A DNA stretch of 64,000 nucleotides from Terasakiella magnetica (GTDB taxonomy: Bacteria > Pseudomonadota > Alphaproteobacteria > Rhodospirillales > Magnetospirillaceae). The notes beneath the pieces are model-generated. The model was not told the DNA's origin. It saw only the letters and a program-made list of their open reading frames with translations, and did no database searches. Position numbers and translations under genes: made by a program. How positions within the stretch are numbered: position 1 is the stretch's first letter; each line of letters starts with the position of its first letter. Below, piece after piece: positions 8,451 to 18,696 of the stretch. The stretch is taken from assembly GCA_902729415.1 (NCBI GenBank), contig CACVCF010000035.1, positions 1-64,000 on the forward strand. The letters are read 5' to 3'.

Positions 8451-9280
8451 CGCTGCCGCCTTTCCTCGATGCGGTCCAGATGCTGGGTGTGCAATTGCAT
8501 GATGGCGGCGGAAGCCTCTTCGATGGAGCGCCTCGTAACATCCACCACCGGCCAGCCCAGCCGGGCAAAGATGCGCCGGGCCGCCTGGACCTCCTCCTTG
8601 ACCTTCTCGAACTGGGCGTAATCGGAATCCTCGGTCTGGTTCAACAGACGCAGGCGGGCGCGACGAATATCGGACAGACTTTGCGGATCCTTGGTCAGAC
8701 CCACCACCAGGGGTTTTTTCGCCCGCTCCAGTTCCGACGGCAGCGGCACGCCGGGCACCAGGGGATAATTCGCGCATTTAAGGCCGCGATTGGCCAGATA
8801 CATACTGGTGGGGGTCTTGGAGGTGCGCGACACCCCCACCAGAACCACGTCAGCCTCTTCAACCAGTTCCATCAACTGGCCGTCATCGTGGCTCAGGGTG
8901 AATTGCATGGCATCGATACGGCGGAAATATTCGGCATCCAACTGATACTGGCGGCCAGGCAGGGCCTTGACCTCAACCCCGAGAAAGGCCGACAGCCCCG
9001 CCATCACCGGGTCCAGCAGCGAGATGCAGGGGATCTTGCGATGACGGCAGGCTTCTTCAAGCAGCGAGCGCACGCCGCCATCCACCAGGGTGAACAGCAC
9101 CAGACCGGGATTTTCCTCGATCCCGGCGATAACCCGCTCGACCTGTCCCTGAGTCCGCACCAACCACCAGTTATGCTGGATCGGCTGGGCATCTTCGAAT
9201 TGAACCAGACAGGCGCGGGTGACCGAGGTGACCGATTCGCCCGTGGCATCAGAAACGAGATGGAGATGAAACGACGTCAT
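8447..9280 (-). CDS. ppsR: Pyruvate, phosphate dikinase regulatory protein (DUF299)
   Basis: A 277-residue bifunctional kinase/pyrophosphorylase that switches PPDK or PEP synthase off and on. It begins with FHLHLVSDATGES and has the P-loop GVSRTSKTPTSMYLANRG. I chose the ATG at 9280 because family similarity starts exactly there; a reading to 9388 runs into the origin. A perfect DnaA box (9284-9292) lies only three bases ahead of this start codon, inside the leader. The gene next to the origin in Caulobacter is also of this family. Confidence 0.93.
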   Translation of the reverse strand: MTSFHLHLVSDATGESVTSVTRACLVQFEDAQPIQHNWWLVRTQGQVERVIAGIEENPGLVLFTLVDGGVRSLLEEACRHRKIPCISLLDPVMAGLSAFLGVEVKALPGRQYQLDAEYFRRIDAMQFTLSHDDGQLMELVEEADVVLVGVSRTSKTPTSMYLANRGLKCANYPLVPGVPLPSELERAKKPLVVGLTKDPQSLSDIRRARLRLLNQTEDSDYAQFEKVKEEVQAARRIFARLGWPVVDVTRRSIEEASAAIMQLHTQHLDRIEERRQR

Positions 9281-9685
9281 GCCTGTGGATAATCTCCAAT
9301 TCCGTGGATAACCGGGGGTCGGCGAAGACGTCCTCGAAACGCTCCCCGCTGAGGCGAATTCCATAAGCCGGGTCGCCCCGTTGTCCATAACCCCACCCGA
9401 TCGGTCGAGGATAACGTGAATCGCCCGGTTTCACATCCGATTTCCCCCTTATCCCCATCTTTCAAAACTGGGAAGAGACGCTGTACAGTCAAGTGGTTGC
9501 GGGCATTACTCCCAACCCATCCACAACCCGGCCAAGAGCCACCCAACCCTTGATGACCCTGTGGACACGCTGTGGACAGTCTTTAATCCCCACCTTTCAC
9601 AGCCACCCTCTAACCACAGCCACCTTTATAAAAAACCTTAAACAAGATAAGTAGAACCCAAACCCCCGTTATCGAGGCTACGCCC
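9281..9685. other. oriC: Chromosomal origin of replication (oriC), predicted
   Basis: A 405-base gene-free gap between ppsR (minus) and hemE (plus), the position of the Caulobacter origin. Seen directly: perfect DnaA box TGTGGATAA at 9284-9292; one-mismatch boxes CGTGGATAA at 9303-9311 and TTATCCCCA at 9449-9457; weaker two-mismatch boxes near 9517-9525, 9560-9568 and 9571-9579; and an AT-rich stretch at about 9625-9657 that could be the unwinding element. Flanking genes diverge, and parAB with three parS sites lie about 9-13 kb to the right, the arrangement expected of an alphaproteobacterial origin region. No clear CtrA full site (TTAA-N7-TTAA) was found. Short frames in this gap are not credible genes. 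Confidence 0.88.
9284..9292 (-). promoter_or_regulatory. Perfect DnaA box (TTATCCACA) at the ppsR start
   Basis: TGTGGATAA on the plus strand is the exact complement of the DnaA consensus TTATCCACA. It lies three bases upstream of the ppsR start codon, between its likely ribosome site (GGAG) and the ATG, and is 11 bases from a second near-perfect box at 9303-9311. DnaA bound here would also cover the ppsR translation start region. Confidence 0.85.
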
Positions 9686-10726
9686 TTGTCCCCTTCGTCC
9701 AAGCCCTTCCTCCGCGCCCTTGCCGGTGAGACTCTCACTCCGCCGCCGTTTTGGCTGATGCGTCAAGCCGGGCGCTACCTTCCAGAGTACCGGGCCACCC
9801 GTGCCGAGGCCGGAAGCTTTCTCGACCTCTGCTACAACCCCGAACTCGCCACCGAGGTGACACTTCAGCCGTTGCGCCGCTATGGATTCGACGCAGCGAT
9901 CCTGTTCAGCGACATTCTGGTCATTCCCGACGCGCTGCGTCAGCAGGTTGCGTTCAAGGAAGGCGAAGGTCCGGTCTTAACGCCGATTCGCTCGGCAACA
10001 GATCTGGACGGTCTTAACATCTCGGGCCTGCACGACCACCTTGCCCCGGTCTATGCCACGGTAAAGAAGCTGTCCGCGGCCATTCCCGCCACCACCGCCC
10101 TGATCGGTTTCGCCGGTGCACCATGGACTGTCGCCACCTATATGATCGAAGGCAGCGGTTCCAAGGATTTCTCCAAGGCCAAGACCATGATGTTCGGGCA
10201 GCCCGAGCTGTTCGCCCGACTGATGGCGCTGTTAATTCAGGCTACCGGCGATTATCTCATCCGTCAGATCGACAATGGCGCCGAGGCGATCCAGATCTTT
10301 GACACCTGGGCCGGAGCCCTGCCGGAAGATCAGTTCGAGCGCTGGGTGATCGCGCCGACCCGCGTCCTGGTCCAGCGTATCCGTGCCGAACGACCGGGTG
10401 TTCCGGTCATCGGCTTTCCCCGTCAGGCCGGTGTGCTTTACAAGCGCTATATCACCGAGACCGGCGTCAGCGGCGTCTCTATCGATTCCTCGGTCCCGCT
10501 GGAGTGGGCTGCCAAGGAATTGCAGCCTTTGTGCACCCTTCAAGGCAATCTTGACCCGATCTTGCTGGTGGCGGGCGGCGAAGCCCTGGACGCCGGAATC
10601 GATCGGATCTTGAAGGCGCTGGGCAAGGGACCATTCATCTTCAATCTGGGCCACGGTATCACGCCGCCGACACCGCCGGAAAACGTCGCCCGTCTGGCCG
10701 AGCGGGTGAAGGCCTGGAAGGGCTGA
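9686..10726 (+). CDS. hemE: Uroporphyrinogen decarboxylase
   Basis: A 346-residue enzyme converting uroporphyrinogen III to coproporphyrinogen III in haem synthesis. The N-terminal signature [15 protein letters not shown] and the later [16 protein letters not shown] are intact. The start is TTG at 9686, the only plausible start directly before the conserved region. It is the first gene to the right of the origin and is followed after four bases by hemH. Confidence 0.96.
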   Translation: MSPSSKPFLRALAGETLTPPPFWLMRQAGRYLPEYRATRAEAGSFLDLCYNPELATEVTLQPLRRYGFDAAILFSDILVIPDALRQQVAFKEGEGPVLTPIRSATDLDGLNISGLHDHLAPVYATVKKLSAAIPATTALIGFAGAPWTVATYMIEGSGSKDFSKAKTMMFGQPELFARLMALLIQATGDYLIRQIDNGAEAIQIFDTWAGALPEDQFERWVIAPTRVLVQRIRAERPGVPVIGFPRQAGVLYKRYITETGVSGVSIDSSVPLEWAAKELQPLCTLQGNLDPILLVAGGEALDAGIDRILKALGKGPFIFNLGHGITPPTPPENVARLAERVKAWKG

Positions 10727-10730
10727 GATC

Positions 10731-11741
10731 ATGAGCAAGGCAGGAAGCGGTAAAACCGCCGTCGTGCTGTTCAATCTGGGCGGTCCCGACAGCCTGGACG
10801 CGGTCGAGCCCTTCTTGTTCAACCTGTTCAACGATAAGGCCATCATTGGGGCGCCTGCTCCCATCCGTTGGCTGATCGCCAAGCTGATTTCGCGGCGGCG
10901 GGCGCCGATTGCCCGCGAGATCTATGGCCATATCGGCGGGCGCTCGCCCCTGGTTCCAGAAACCGAAGCCCAAGCCCGCGCCCTCGAGCACCGCCTTGGC
11001 GAGGGGTTTCGCTGTTTCATCGCCATGCGCTATTGGCATCCCTTTACCTATGAAGCGGTGGAGGCCATCAAGGATTGGGGCGCCGACGAAGTGGTGCTGC
11101 TGCCGCTTTATCCGCAGTTTTCCACCACCACCACCGGCTCATCGGTCAAGCAATGGCATAAGGAGGCCAAGCGCCTCGGTCTCAGCGCTCCCACTCGGCT
11201 GGTGTGCTGCTATCCCACTCAACCCCATCTGGTAGCGGCACTGGCTGATCTGGTTCGTCAGGGCCATAGCCAAGCCGCGGTACACGGCAGACCGCGTGTT
11301 TTATTCTCGGCCCATGGCTTGCCGAAAAAGGTGATAGAAAAGGGCGATCCCTATCAATCTCAGGTGGAACTGACCGCCGCCGCCGTGGCCCAGGCTGTTG
11401 GTATCGAGGGGCTGGACTGGGCGATCTGCTACCAAAGCCGGGTCGGCCCCATGGAATGGATCGGGCCATCCACCGAAGCCGAGCTGGCACGCGCCGGAAG
11501 TGACGGTGTGCCGGTAGTCGTGGTGCCGGTGGCTTTCGTCTCCGAACATTCCGAGACCTTGGTGGAACTGGATATAGAATACCGCCATCTGGCTGAGACC
11601 TTGTTGATTCCATGCTATGTGCGGGTGCCCGCCTTGGGCTGTCATCCTTCATTTATCGCGGGACTGGCCGAAGCGGTGCATCAGCCGAAAGCGCTAAGCG
11701 GCAAGGCTTGTACGGCTTTGGGGAGATCTTGCCCATGTTGA
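10731..11741 (+). CDS. hemH: Ferrochelatase
   Basis: A 336-residue enzyme inserting Fe2+ into protoporphyrin IX. It shows the signature FSAHGLPKKVIEKGDPY and the C-terminal VAFVSEHSETLVELD with the metal-site His and Glu. Four bases after hemE and overlapping hemJ (11735-11741), giving a haem operon hemE-hemH-hemJ. Confidence 0.96.
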   Translation: MSKAGSGKTAVVLFNLGGPDSLDAVEPFLFNLFNDKAIIGAPAPIRWLIAKLISRRRAPIAREIYGHIGGRSPLVPETEAQARALEHRLGEGFRCFIAMRYWHPFTYEAVEAIKDWGADEVVLLPLYPQFSTTTTGSSVKQWHKEAKRLGLSAPTRLVCCYPTQPHLVAALADLVRQGHSQAAVHGRPRVLFSAHGLPKKVIEKGDPYQSQVELTAAAVAQAVGIEGLDWAICYQSRVGPMEWIGPSTEAELARAGSDGVPVVVVPVAFVSEHSETLVELDIEYRHLAETLLIPCYVRVPALGCHPSFIAGLAEAVHQPKALSGKACTALGRSCPC

Positions 11742-12172
11742 GTGGCGATGCTTATCTCTGGGTAAAGGCGGTTCATCTGATCGCAGTGATGTCATGGATG
11801 GCGGGAATGCTCTATCTGCCCCGGCTGTTTGTTTATCATTGTACGGTCTCACCCCGGTCGCAGGCCTCGGAAACCTTCAAGATCATGGAGCGGCGCCTGA
11901 TCAAGGCGATCATGACCCCCGCCATGGTTCTGGCCTGGGTTCTGGGTCTGGTCATGGCGGTGGCCAGTGGCCTGTTCACCGAACATTGGTTCCAGGTAAA
12001 ATTGCTGGCGGTGGTGTCAATGACCATCGCTCATATCTTTTTGATGCGCTGTAAGGATGATTTTGCCGACGATAAAAACCGCCGGTCACAGAAATTCTTC
12101 AGGGTCATTAACGAGGGCCCGACCCTGCTGATGATCCTGGTTGTCATCCTGGTGATCGTAAAGCCGTTCTGA
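11735..12172 (+). CDS. hemJ: Protoporphyrinogen oxidase HemJ
   Basis: A 145-residue membrane protein with four predicted helices, oxidising protoporphyrinogen IX to protoporphyrin IX. The N-terminus WVKAVHLIAVMSWMAGMLY carries the conserved His, and the loop with RLIKAIMTPAMV matches HemJ. The ATG at 11735 sits inside the end of hemH, in a different frame; a longer frame from 11612 is a shadow of hemH. This completes the last steps of haem synthesis together with hemE and hemH. Confidence 0.92.
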   Translation: MLSGDAYLWVKAVHLIAVMSWMAGMLYLPRLFVYHCTVSPRSQASETFKIMERRLIKAIMTPAMVLAWVLGLVMAVASGLFTEHWFQVKLLAVVSMTIAHIFLMRCKDDFADDKNRRSQKFFRVINEGPTLLMILVVILVIVKPF

Positions 12173-12189
12173 TCCAACGTAATTGAGGT

Positions 12190-12218
12190 TTGACACCGCC
12201 CCCGGCATTGGCTAAAGC
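12190..12218 (+). promoter_or_regulatory. Candidate sigma-70 promoter of rho
   Basis: TTGACA at 12190-12195 and TAAAGC at 12213-12218 with a 17-base spacer lie in the 206-base gap before rho. The -10 box is a weak match. The leader that would follow is about 160 bases, compatible with the autoregulated leaders known for rho. Confidence 0.4.
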
Positions 12219-12378
12219 TTGCGCGAACACAAGCTGAAGGGCGGTTCACGCCCGGCCTCACTTTTCCCACCCGCCTCGGATCATTCGCATCCGTTTTTGA
12301 TCGGCACCAGGCCCGCTTGGTCGGACCCGCGCATTTATAGCCGATTTCCCGTAAGGCGACGTCAACGGACACCCTCCC

Positions 12379-13635
12379 ATGCATCTGCAAGACCTGAAGA
12401 AGAAGACTCCGGCCGAGTTGTTGGCTTTTGCCGAGGAACTCGAAGTCGAGAACGCTAGTACGCTGCGCAAGCAAGATATGATGTTTGCCATTTTGAAGCA
12501 GCTGGCCGACAACGATACCGCCATCTATGGCGATGGCGTGCTGGAGATCCTTCAAGACGGCTTTGGCTTTCTGCGCAGCCCTGAAGCCAATTATCTTCCC
12601 GGTCCCGACGATATCTATGTCAGCCCCAGCCAGGTCCGTCGTTTCGGCCTGCGTACCGGCGATACAGTGGAAGGCCAGATCCGCGCCCCAAAGGATGGCG
12701 AGCGTTATTTCGCCCTGCTCAAGGTCAACGCCATCAATTTTGAACCGCCGGACAATGTCCGCCACCGCATCAACTTCGATAATCTGACGCCGCTTTATCC
12801 CGACGAGAAGCTGAAGCTCGAAATCGAAGACCCGACGCGCAAAGATCTCACCACCCGCGTGATCGATCTGGTGGCGCCCATCGGCAAGGGCCAGCGCGCC
12901 CTGATCGTGGCGCCGCCCCGCACCGGTAAGACCGTGATGTTGCAGAACATGGCCCACGCCATTTCCCTGAATCATCCTGACGTTTACCTGATCGTGCTGC
13001 TGATCGACGAACGTCCCGAGGAAGTGACCGACATGGCGCGCTCGGTGAAGGGCGAAGTCATCAGCTCGACCTTCGACGAGCCGGCTTCGCGGCACGTCCA
13101 GGTCACCGAGATGGTGCTGGAAAAGGCCAAGCGTCTGGTCGAGCATAAGCGCGACGTAGTGATCTTGCTGGATTCCATCACCCGTCTGGCGCGCGCCTAC
13201 AACACCGTGGTGCCCAGCTCGGGCAAGGTGCTGACCGGCGGCGTCGATGCCAATGCTCTTCAGCGTCCCAAGCGCTTCTTCGGCGCCGCCCGCAATATCG
13301 AGGAGGGCGGTTCGCTTTCCATCATCGCCACGGCGTTGATCGATACCGGCTCGCGCATGGACGAAGTGATTTTCGAAGAGTTCAAGGGCACTGGTAACTC
13401 GGAAATCATTCTCGACCGTAAACTCTCGGACAAGCGCACTTTCCCGGCCATCGATATCACCAAGTCGGGCACCCGCAAGGAAGAGCTGCTGGTCGATAAG
13501 GGTATCTTGTCCAAGATGTGGGTTCTGCGCCGTATCCTGATGCCCATGGGTGTGGTTGATGCCATGGAATTCCTGGTCGACAAGCTGAAGCATTCCAAGA
13601 ACAACGGCGATTTCTTCGAGGCCATGAACTCTTAA
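12379..13635 (+). CDS. rho: Transcription termination factor Rho
   Basis: A 418-residue hexameric RNA helicase. Order of domains: N-terminal helical part ([21 protein letters not shown]), cold-shock RNA-binding fold ([19 protein letters not shown]), then the RecA-like ATPase with Walker [10 protein letters not shown], Walker [16 protein letters not shown], and the Q-loop and R-loop regions. Separate from hemJ by a 206-base leader, so it probably has its own promoter. A strong intrinsic terminator follows. Confidence 0.98.
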   Translation: MHLQDLKKKTPAELLAFAEELEVENASTLRKQDMMFAILKQLADNDTAIYGDGVLEILQDGFGFLRSPEANYLPGPDDIYVSPSQVRRFGLRTGDTVEGQIRAPKDGERYFALLKVNAINFEPPDNVRHRINFDNLTPLYPDEKLKLEIEDPTRKDLTTRVIDLVAPIGKGQRALIVAPPRTGKTVMLQNMAHAISLNHPDVYLIVLLIDERPEEVTDMARSVKGEVISSTFDEPASRHVQVTEMVLEKAKRLVEHKRDVVILLDSITRLARAYNTVVPSSGKVLTGGVDANALQRPKRFFGAARNIEEGGSLSIIATALIDTGSRMDEVIFEEFKGTGNSEIILDRKLSDKRTFPAIDITKSGTRKEELLVDKGILSKMWVLRRILMPMGVVDAMEFLVDKLKHSKNNGDFFEAMNS

Positions 13636-13658
13636 GAAATTCAGCGCCGAAATACGAA

Positions 13659-13688
13659 ACGCCGGTCGAAAGACCGGCGTTTTTGTTT
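13659..13688 (+). terminator. Strong intrinsic terminator of rho
   Basis: Perfect nine-base stem ACGCCGGTC / GACCGGCGT around a GAAA loop (13659-13680), followed by TTTTGTTT. It lies 24 bases after the rho stop. Confidence 0.93.
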
Positions 13689-13706
13689 GGGATGTGGCCC
13701 CTGGTT

Positions 13707-14087
13707 TTATCGATGGGTCGAGCGGCGGCGATGACGGCGGTGGTGTTCCTGATTGACCGAATCGTCGTAATCGTAATCATCTTGGCGCCGACGGGTCATC
13801 ATGTGATAGGCAGACATCAGCAAAATCGGCGGAATGCCGACGATGGCCAGACGCTCCAGCATGTTGTTAAAGGTGGAGCGGCCGCTCTTGATGACGATGT
13901 TTTCCTTGCACTCATAGCGCTGCTTGAAGGTGCCGGTACAATCGCGCATGCGGTCTTGCACCGCGGCGGATGAGTGATTCTCGATTTCGGTGTCGGGGAT
14001 GTTGGCGAATTGATCCCATCCGGCCCAAGCCATCCAGACGACGCAGATTCCAGACAGAAACTTTTTGGTCAGCGAACGGTTGGCCAC
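13707..14087 (-). CDS. Hypothetical small membrane protein
   Basis: A 126-residue protein, family not recognised. It has two hydrophobic segments (about KFLSGICVVWMAWAGW near the N-terminus and ERLAIVGIPPILLMSAYHM towards the end) with a loop between them containing two Cys residues (DCTGTF, YECKEN), suggesting a periplasmic disulfide loop. The last 25 residues are rich in Arg, Asp and His. The GTG at 14087 is preferred over the ATG at 14105 because GGAGGAGAG lies five bases upstream of it. Confidence 0.65.
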   Translation of the reverse strand: MANRSLTKKFLSGICVVWMAWAGWDQFANIPDTEIENHSSAAVQDRMRDCTGTFKQRYECKENIVIKSGRSTFNNMLERLAIVGIPPILLMSAYHMMTRRRQDDYDYDDSVNQEHHRRHRRRSTHR

Positions 14088-14190
14088 GTCTTCTCTCCTC
14101 CGCACTCCTTCCGGTAGTGTAGCTGATATCTAATACTTTTTCTCTAAGTTCGCCAAGATGGTGGTTGAGTCCCTGCCTTGATCGGATTGC

Positions 14191-14643
14191 TCACGGCAGG
14201 GCGACGCCTTCCAGACGCAGGAGGAATTCCTTGGTCTCGATGCCGTCGATGCCGGAATAGCCGCCCATGGCGCCATTGGTCGCCAAAACCCGGTGGCAGG
14301 GGATGATTACCGGGATGGGGTTACGGCCGCAGGCACCACCCAAAGCACGGGCTGCGGTGCCTAATTCCGCCGCCAGCTCGCCATAGGAGCGGGTAGCGCC
14401 ATAAGGGATATGTTGCAGCGCTTGCCAGACCTTGGCCTGAAAGGCGGTACCGTGGGGCGCCAGCTTGAGGTCGAAGCTTTTGCGTGACCCGGCGAAATAC
14501 TCCTCCAATTGCTGGCGGGCCTGAAGCAGCAGGGGAGTCTCATCATTCTCGGGCAGAAAACCCCAATCGAGGGCGACGATGGCGCCGTCTTGCTCGAACA
14601 GAGCCAGTGGACCGATGGGAGTGGCAAAGGCAAGCTGCGGCAT
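14191..14643 (-). CDS. ogt: Methylated-DNA--protein-cysteine methyltransferase
   Basis: A 150-residue suicide repair enzyme that removes alkyl groups from O6-alkylguanine. The active-site motif is IPCHRVLA, preceded by the helix-turn-helix part SYGELAAELGTAARALGGACGRN. Length is that of Ogt without an Ada regulatory domain. It lies 11 bases after the YyaL-type gene and may be co-transcribed with it. Confidence 0.94.
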   Translation of the reverse strand: MPQLAFATPIGPLALFEQDGAIVALDWGFLPENDETPLLLQARQQLEEYFAGSRKSFDLKLAPHGTAFQAKVWQALQHIPYGATRSYGELAAELGTAARALGGACGRNPIPVIIPCHRVLATNGAMGGYSGIDGIETKEFLLRLEGVALP

Positions 14644-14654
14644 GACGGGCGATC

Positions 14655-16652
<1,998 letters not shown>

Positions 16653-16759
16653 GAGGCGCTTACCCCGGAGTGTTGCGTGAAACGGGTCTTAAGGCTTAGT
16701 TTGGGTGTCTGATCACGAAGCGCAAGCTGTCCTCTTCACACCAGCAGGCCGAGGGAACC

Positions 16760-17014
16760 ATGAAAATCACCGTCGATGTGGATTGCACCCCGGAAGAACT
16801 GCGGACCTTTTTCGGCTTGCCCGATGTCCGGCCCATGCAAGATGCGCTGATGAAGCAGATCCAAGACCAGATGGCATCCAGTCTCCACGCCATGGAACCC
16901 GAGACCATGTTCAAGGTCTGGCTACCCGCCGGGGTTCAGGGCATGGAGCAATTGCAAAAGATGTTCTGGTCCCAGTTCGCATCCGGGGCGATGGGCAAGG
17001 AGAAGAAGCCGTGA
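16760..17014 (+). CDS. DUF6489-like small protein
   Basis: An 84-residue protein beginning MKITVDVDCTPEELRTFFGL with a helical middle part (MQDALMKQIQDQM). I recognise it as a small alphaproteobacterial family of unknown function, probably DUF6489. GAGGGAA lies just ahead of the ATG. It overlaps the ferredoxin gene by four bases, so the pair is coupled. Confidence 0.75.
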   Translation: MKITVDVDCTPEELRTFFGLPDVRPMQDALMKQIQDQMASSLHAMEPETMFKVWLPAGVQGMEQLQKMFWSQFASGAMGKEKKP

Positions 17015-17346
17015 GGAGCCCCGACGACCCGGCATTGTTTTTTCGTCTGCATGTCTTCATCTGTACCAACCGTCGGCCTGATGACAATAAACGCGGCTCG
17101 TGCGCCGGGCGTGGCTCCGAGGTTCTGCGCGAGCATCTCAAGGACGCCACCAAGTCCATGGGGCTGGGCGATATCCGTATTAATTCCGCCGGTTGTCTCG
17201 ACCGCTGCGGCCACGGTCCGGTGATGGTGATTTATCCCGAAGGCGTGTGGTACAGCTTCCACACCATCGCTGATATCGATGAAATTCTGGATACTCATAT
17301 CGTCAAGGGCGGCCGGGTGGCGCGTCTGATGGTCGATCAGGACTGA
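17011..17346 (+). CDS. Thioredoxin-like [2Fe-2S] ferredoxin
   Basis: A 111-residue protein starting at GTG 17011, which overlaps the previous stop; a longer frame from 16705 runs through the DUF6489 gene in another frame. Four Cys residues fit the shethna/thioredoxin-like ferredoxin pattern: FICTNRR, GSCAGRGSE, and SAGCLDRCGHGP. It is likely an electron carrier; the partner is not known. It ends eight bases before mnmE. Confidence 0.88.
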   Translation: MRSPDDPALFFRLHVFICTNRRPDDNKRGSCAGRGSEVLREHLKDATKSMGLGDIRINSAGCLDRCGHGPVMVIYPEGVWYSFHTIADIDEILDTHIVKGGRVARLMVDQD

Positions 17347-17353
17347 TCCCTCC

Positions 17354-18679
17354 ATGTCTGACACCATCTATGCTCTTGCCAGTGCCGCCGGGCGGGCGGG
17401 GGTGGCGGTCTATCGCCTGTCGGGGGATCGGACGGCGGCGGCGCTGACGGTGCTGACCCGTAAAGCCTTGCCCCGGCCCCGGCATGTAATGCGCTCGCAC
17501 CTGTTCGACCAAACCGGCGACGCCATCGACGATGGGCTGGTGGTGTGGTTTCCCGCTCCTGGCAGTTTCACCGGTGAGGACGTGGCCGAGCTGCATTTGC
17601 ATGGCGGCCGTGCCGTGGCCCTGGCCTTGGCCGAGGCCTTGGCGGCCTTGGGTCTGCGTCCGGCCGAGCCGGGAGAATTCAGCCGCCGTGCCTTTCTCAA
17701 CGGCAAGATGGACCTGACCAAGGCCGAGGCCATCGCCGATCTGGTTAATGCCGAAACTTCAGCCCAGCGGCGCCAGGCCTTGCGGCAGATGGACGGTGGG
17801 CTGACGCGGCTGACCGAGGGCTGGCGGGCGCGGCTGGTCTCGGCCCTAGCACATCTGGAAGCGGTGATCGACTTTGCCGATGAGGACATTCCCGACGGTC
17901 TGATGGAGCAGGCAGGAGACGAGGTGAGGGCACTGACCGCCGATCTTCGTGCCCACCTGGCCGATGGCCATCGCGGCGAACGTCTCAGGGATGGCCTGCA
18001 CATTGCTATCCTCGGTGCCCCCAACGCCGGCAAATCCAGCCTGCTCAACCGCCTGGCTGGGCGTGACGCCGCCATCGTCTCGGCCCAGGCGGGAACCACC
18101 CGTGACGTGATCGAGATCCATCTCGACCTGGCGGGCTGGCCGGTGGTGATGGCCGATACCGCGGGTCTGCGCCATGCCGCTGAAGAGATCGAAGCCGAAG
18201 GCGTGCGGCGGGCCTTGGCGCGGGCCGAAGCCGCCGACCTTAAACTGGCGGTGTTCGATGCCGGGCTGTTGCCCGCCCTGGACGCCGCCACGTTGGAAGT
18301 GATAGACGACGCCACGCTGGTGGTGCTGAACAAGGCCGATGTGGCGGCGGGCGATCTTCCCACCTTGGTCCATGACCGTCCGGCGGTCGGCCTGTCGGCC
18401 AAAAGCGGCGCCGGGCTGGAAGATTTGATCGAGGCCTTGGGCCGCGAGGTCGAAGCACGCTTTGCCCTGGGCTCGGCCCCGGTCCTGACGCGGGCACGGT
18501 ATCGGGCGGCGGTGGAGGAGGCGGTTCAGGCCCTAAGCCGCTTTGATCCCACATGCGGCGTCGAGCTGGCGGCGGAGGATTTGCGGCTGTCGGCGCGGGC
18601 TGTCGGCCGCATCACCGGCCGGGTCGAGGTGGACGAGGTGCTGGATGTGATCTTCCATGAATTCTGTATCGGGAAATAA
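17354..18679 (+). CDS. mnmE: tRNA-modifying GTPase MnmE
   Basis: A 441-residue protein that works with MnmG to make the cmnm5 or nm5 modification on wobble uridine of tRNAs. The N-terminal folate domain (DTIYALASAAGRAGVAVYRLSG), the G domain with Walker A GAPNAGKSSLLN and TAGLRHA, and the C-terminal catalytic FCIGK are intact. It is followed after 17 bases by mnmG, its partner. Confidence 0.97.
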   Translation: MSDTIYALASAAGRAGVAVYRLSGDRTAAALTVLTRKALPRPRHVMRSHLFDQTGDAIDDGLVVWFPAPGSFTGEDVAELHLHGGRAVALALAEALAALGLRPAEPGEFSRRAFLNGKMDLTKAEAIADLVNAETSAQRRQALRQMDGGLTRLTEGWRARLVSALAHLEAVIDFADEDIPDGLMEQAGDEVRALTADLRAHLADGHRGERLRDGLHIAILGAPNAGKSSLLNRLAGRDAAIVSAQAGTTRDVIEIHLDLAGWPVVMADTAGLRHAAEEIEAEGVRRALARAEAADLKLAVFDAGLLPALDAATLEVIDDATLVVLNKADVAAGDLPTLVHDRPAVGLSAKSGAGLEDLIEALGREVEARFALGSAPVLTRARYRAAVEEAVQALSRFDPTCGVELAAEDLRLSARAVGRITGRVEVDEVLDVIFHEFCIGK

Positions 18680-18696
18680 CCCCTACTAGATAAGGT

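Noticed and set aside
9249..9546. Two short minus-strand frames in the origin gap
   Set aside because: No ribosome site, no recognisable family, and they cover the DnaA boxes.
12173..12378. Possible tRNA or riboswitch in the rho leader
   Set aside because: No cloverleaf or known aptamer pattern could be built; only a promoter-like element is visible.
12031..13593. A 520-codon minus-strand frame over rho
   Set aside because: Antisense shadow of rho, which is unmistakable on the plus strand.
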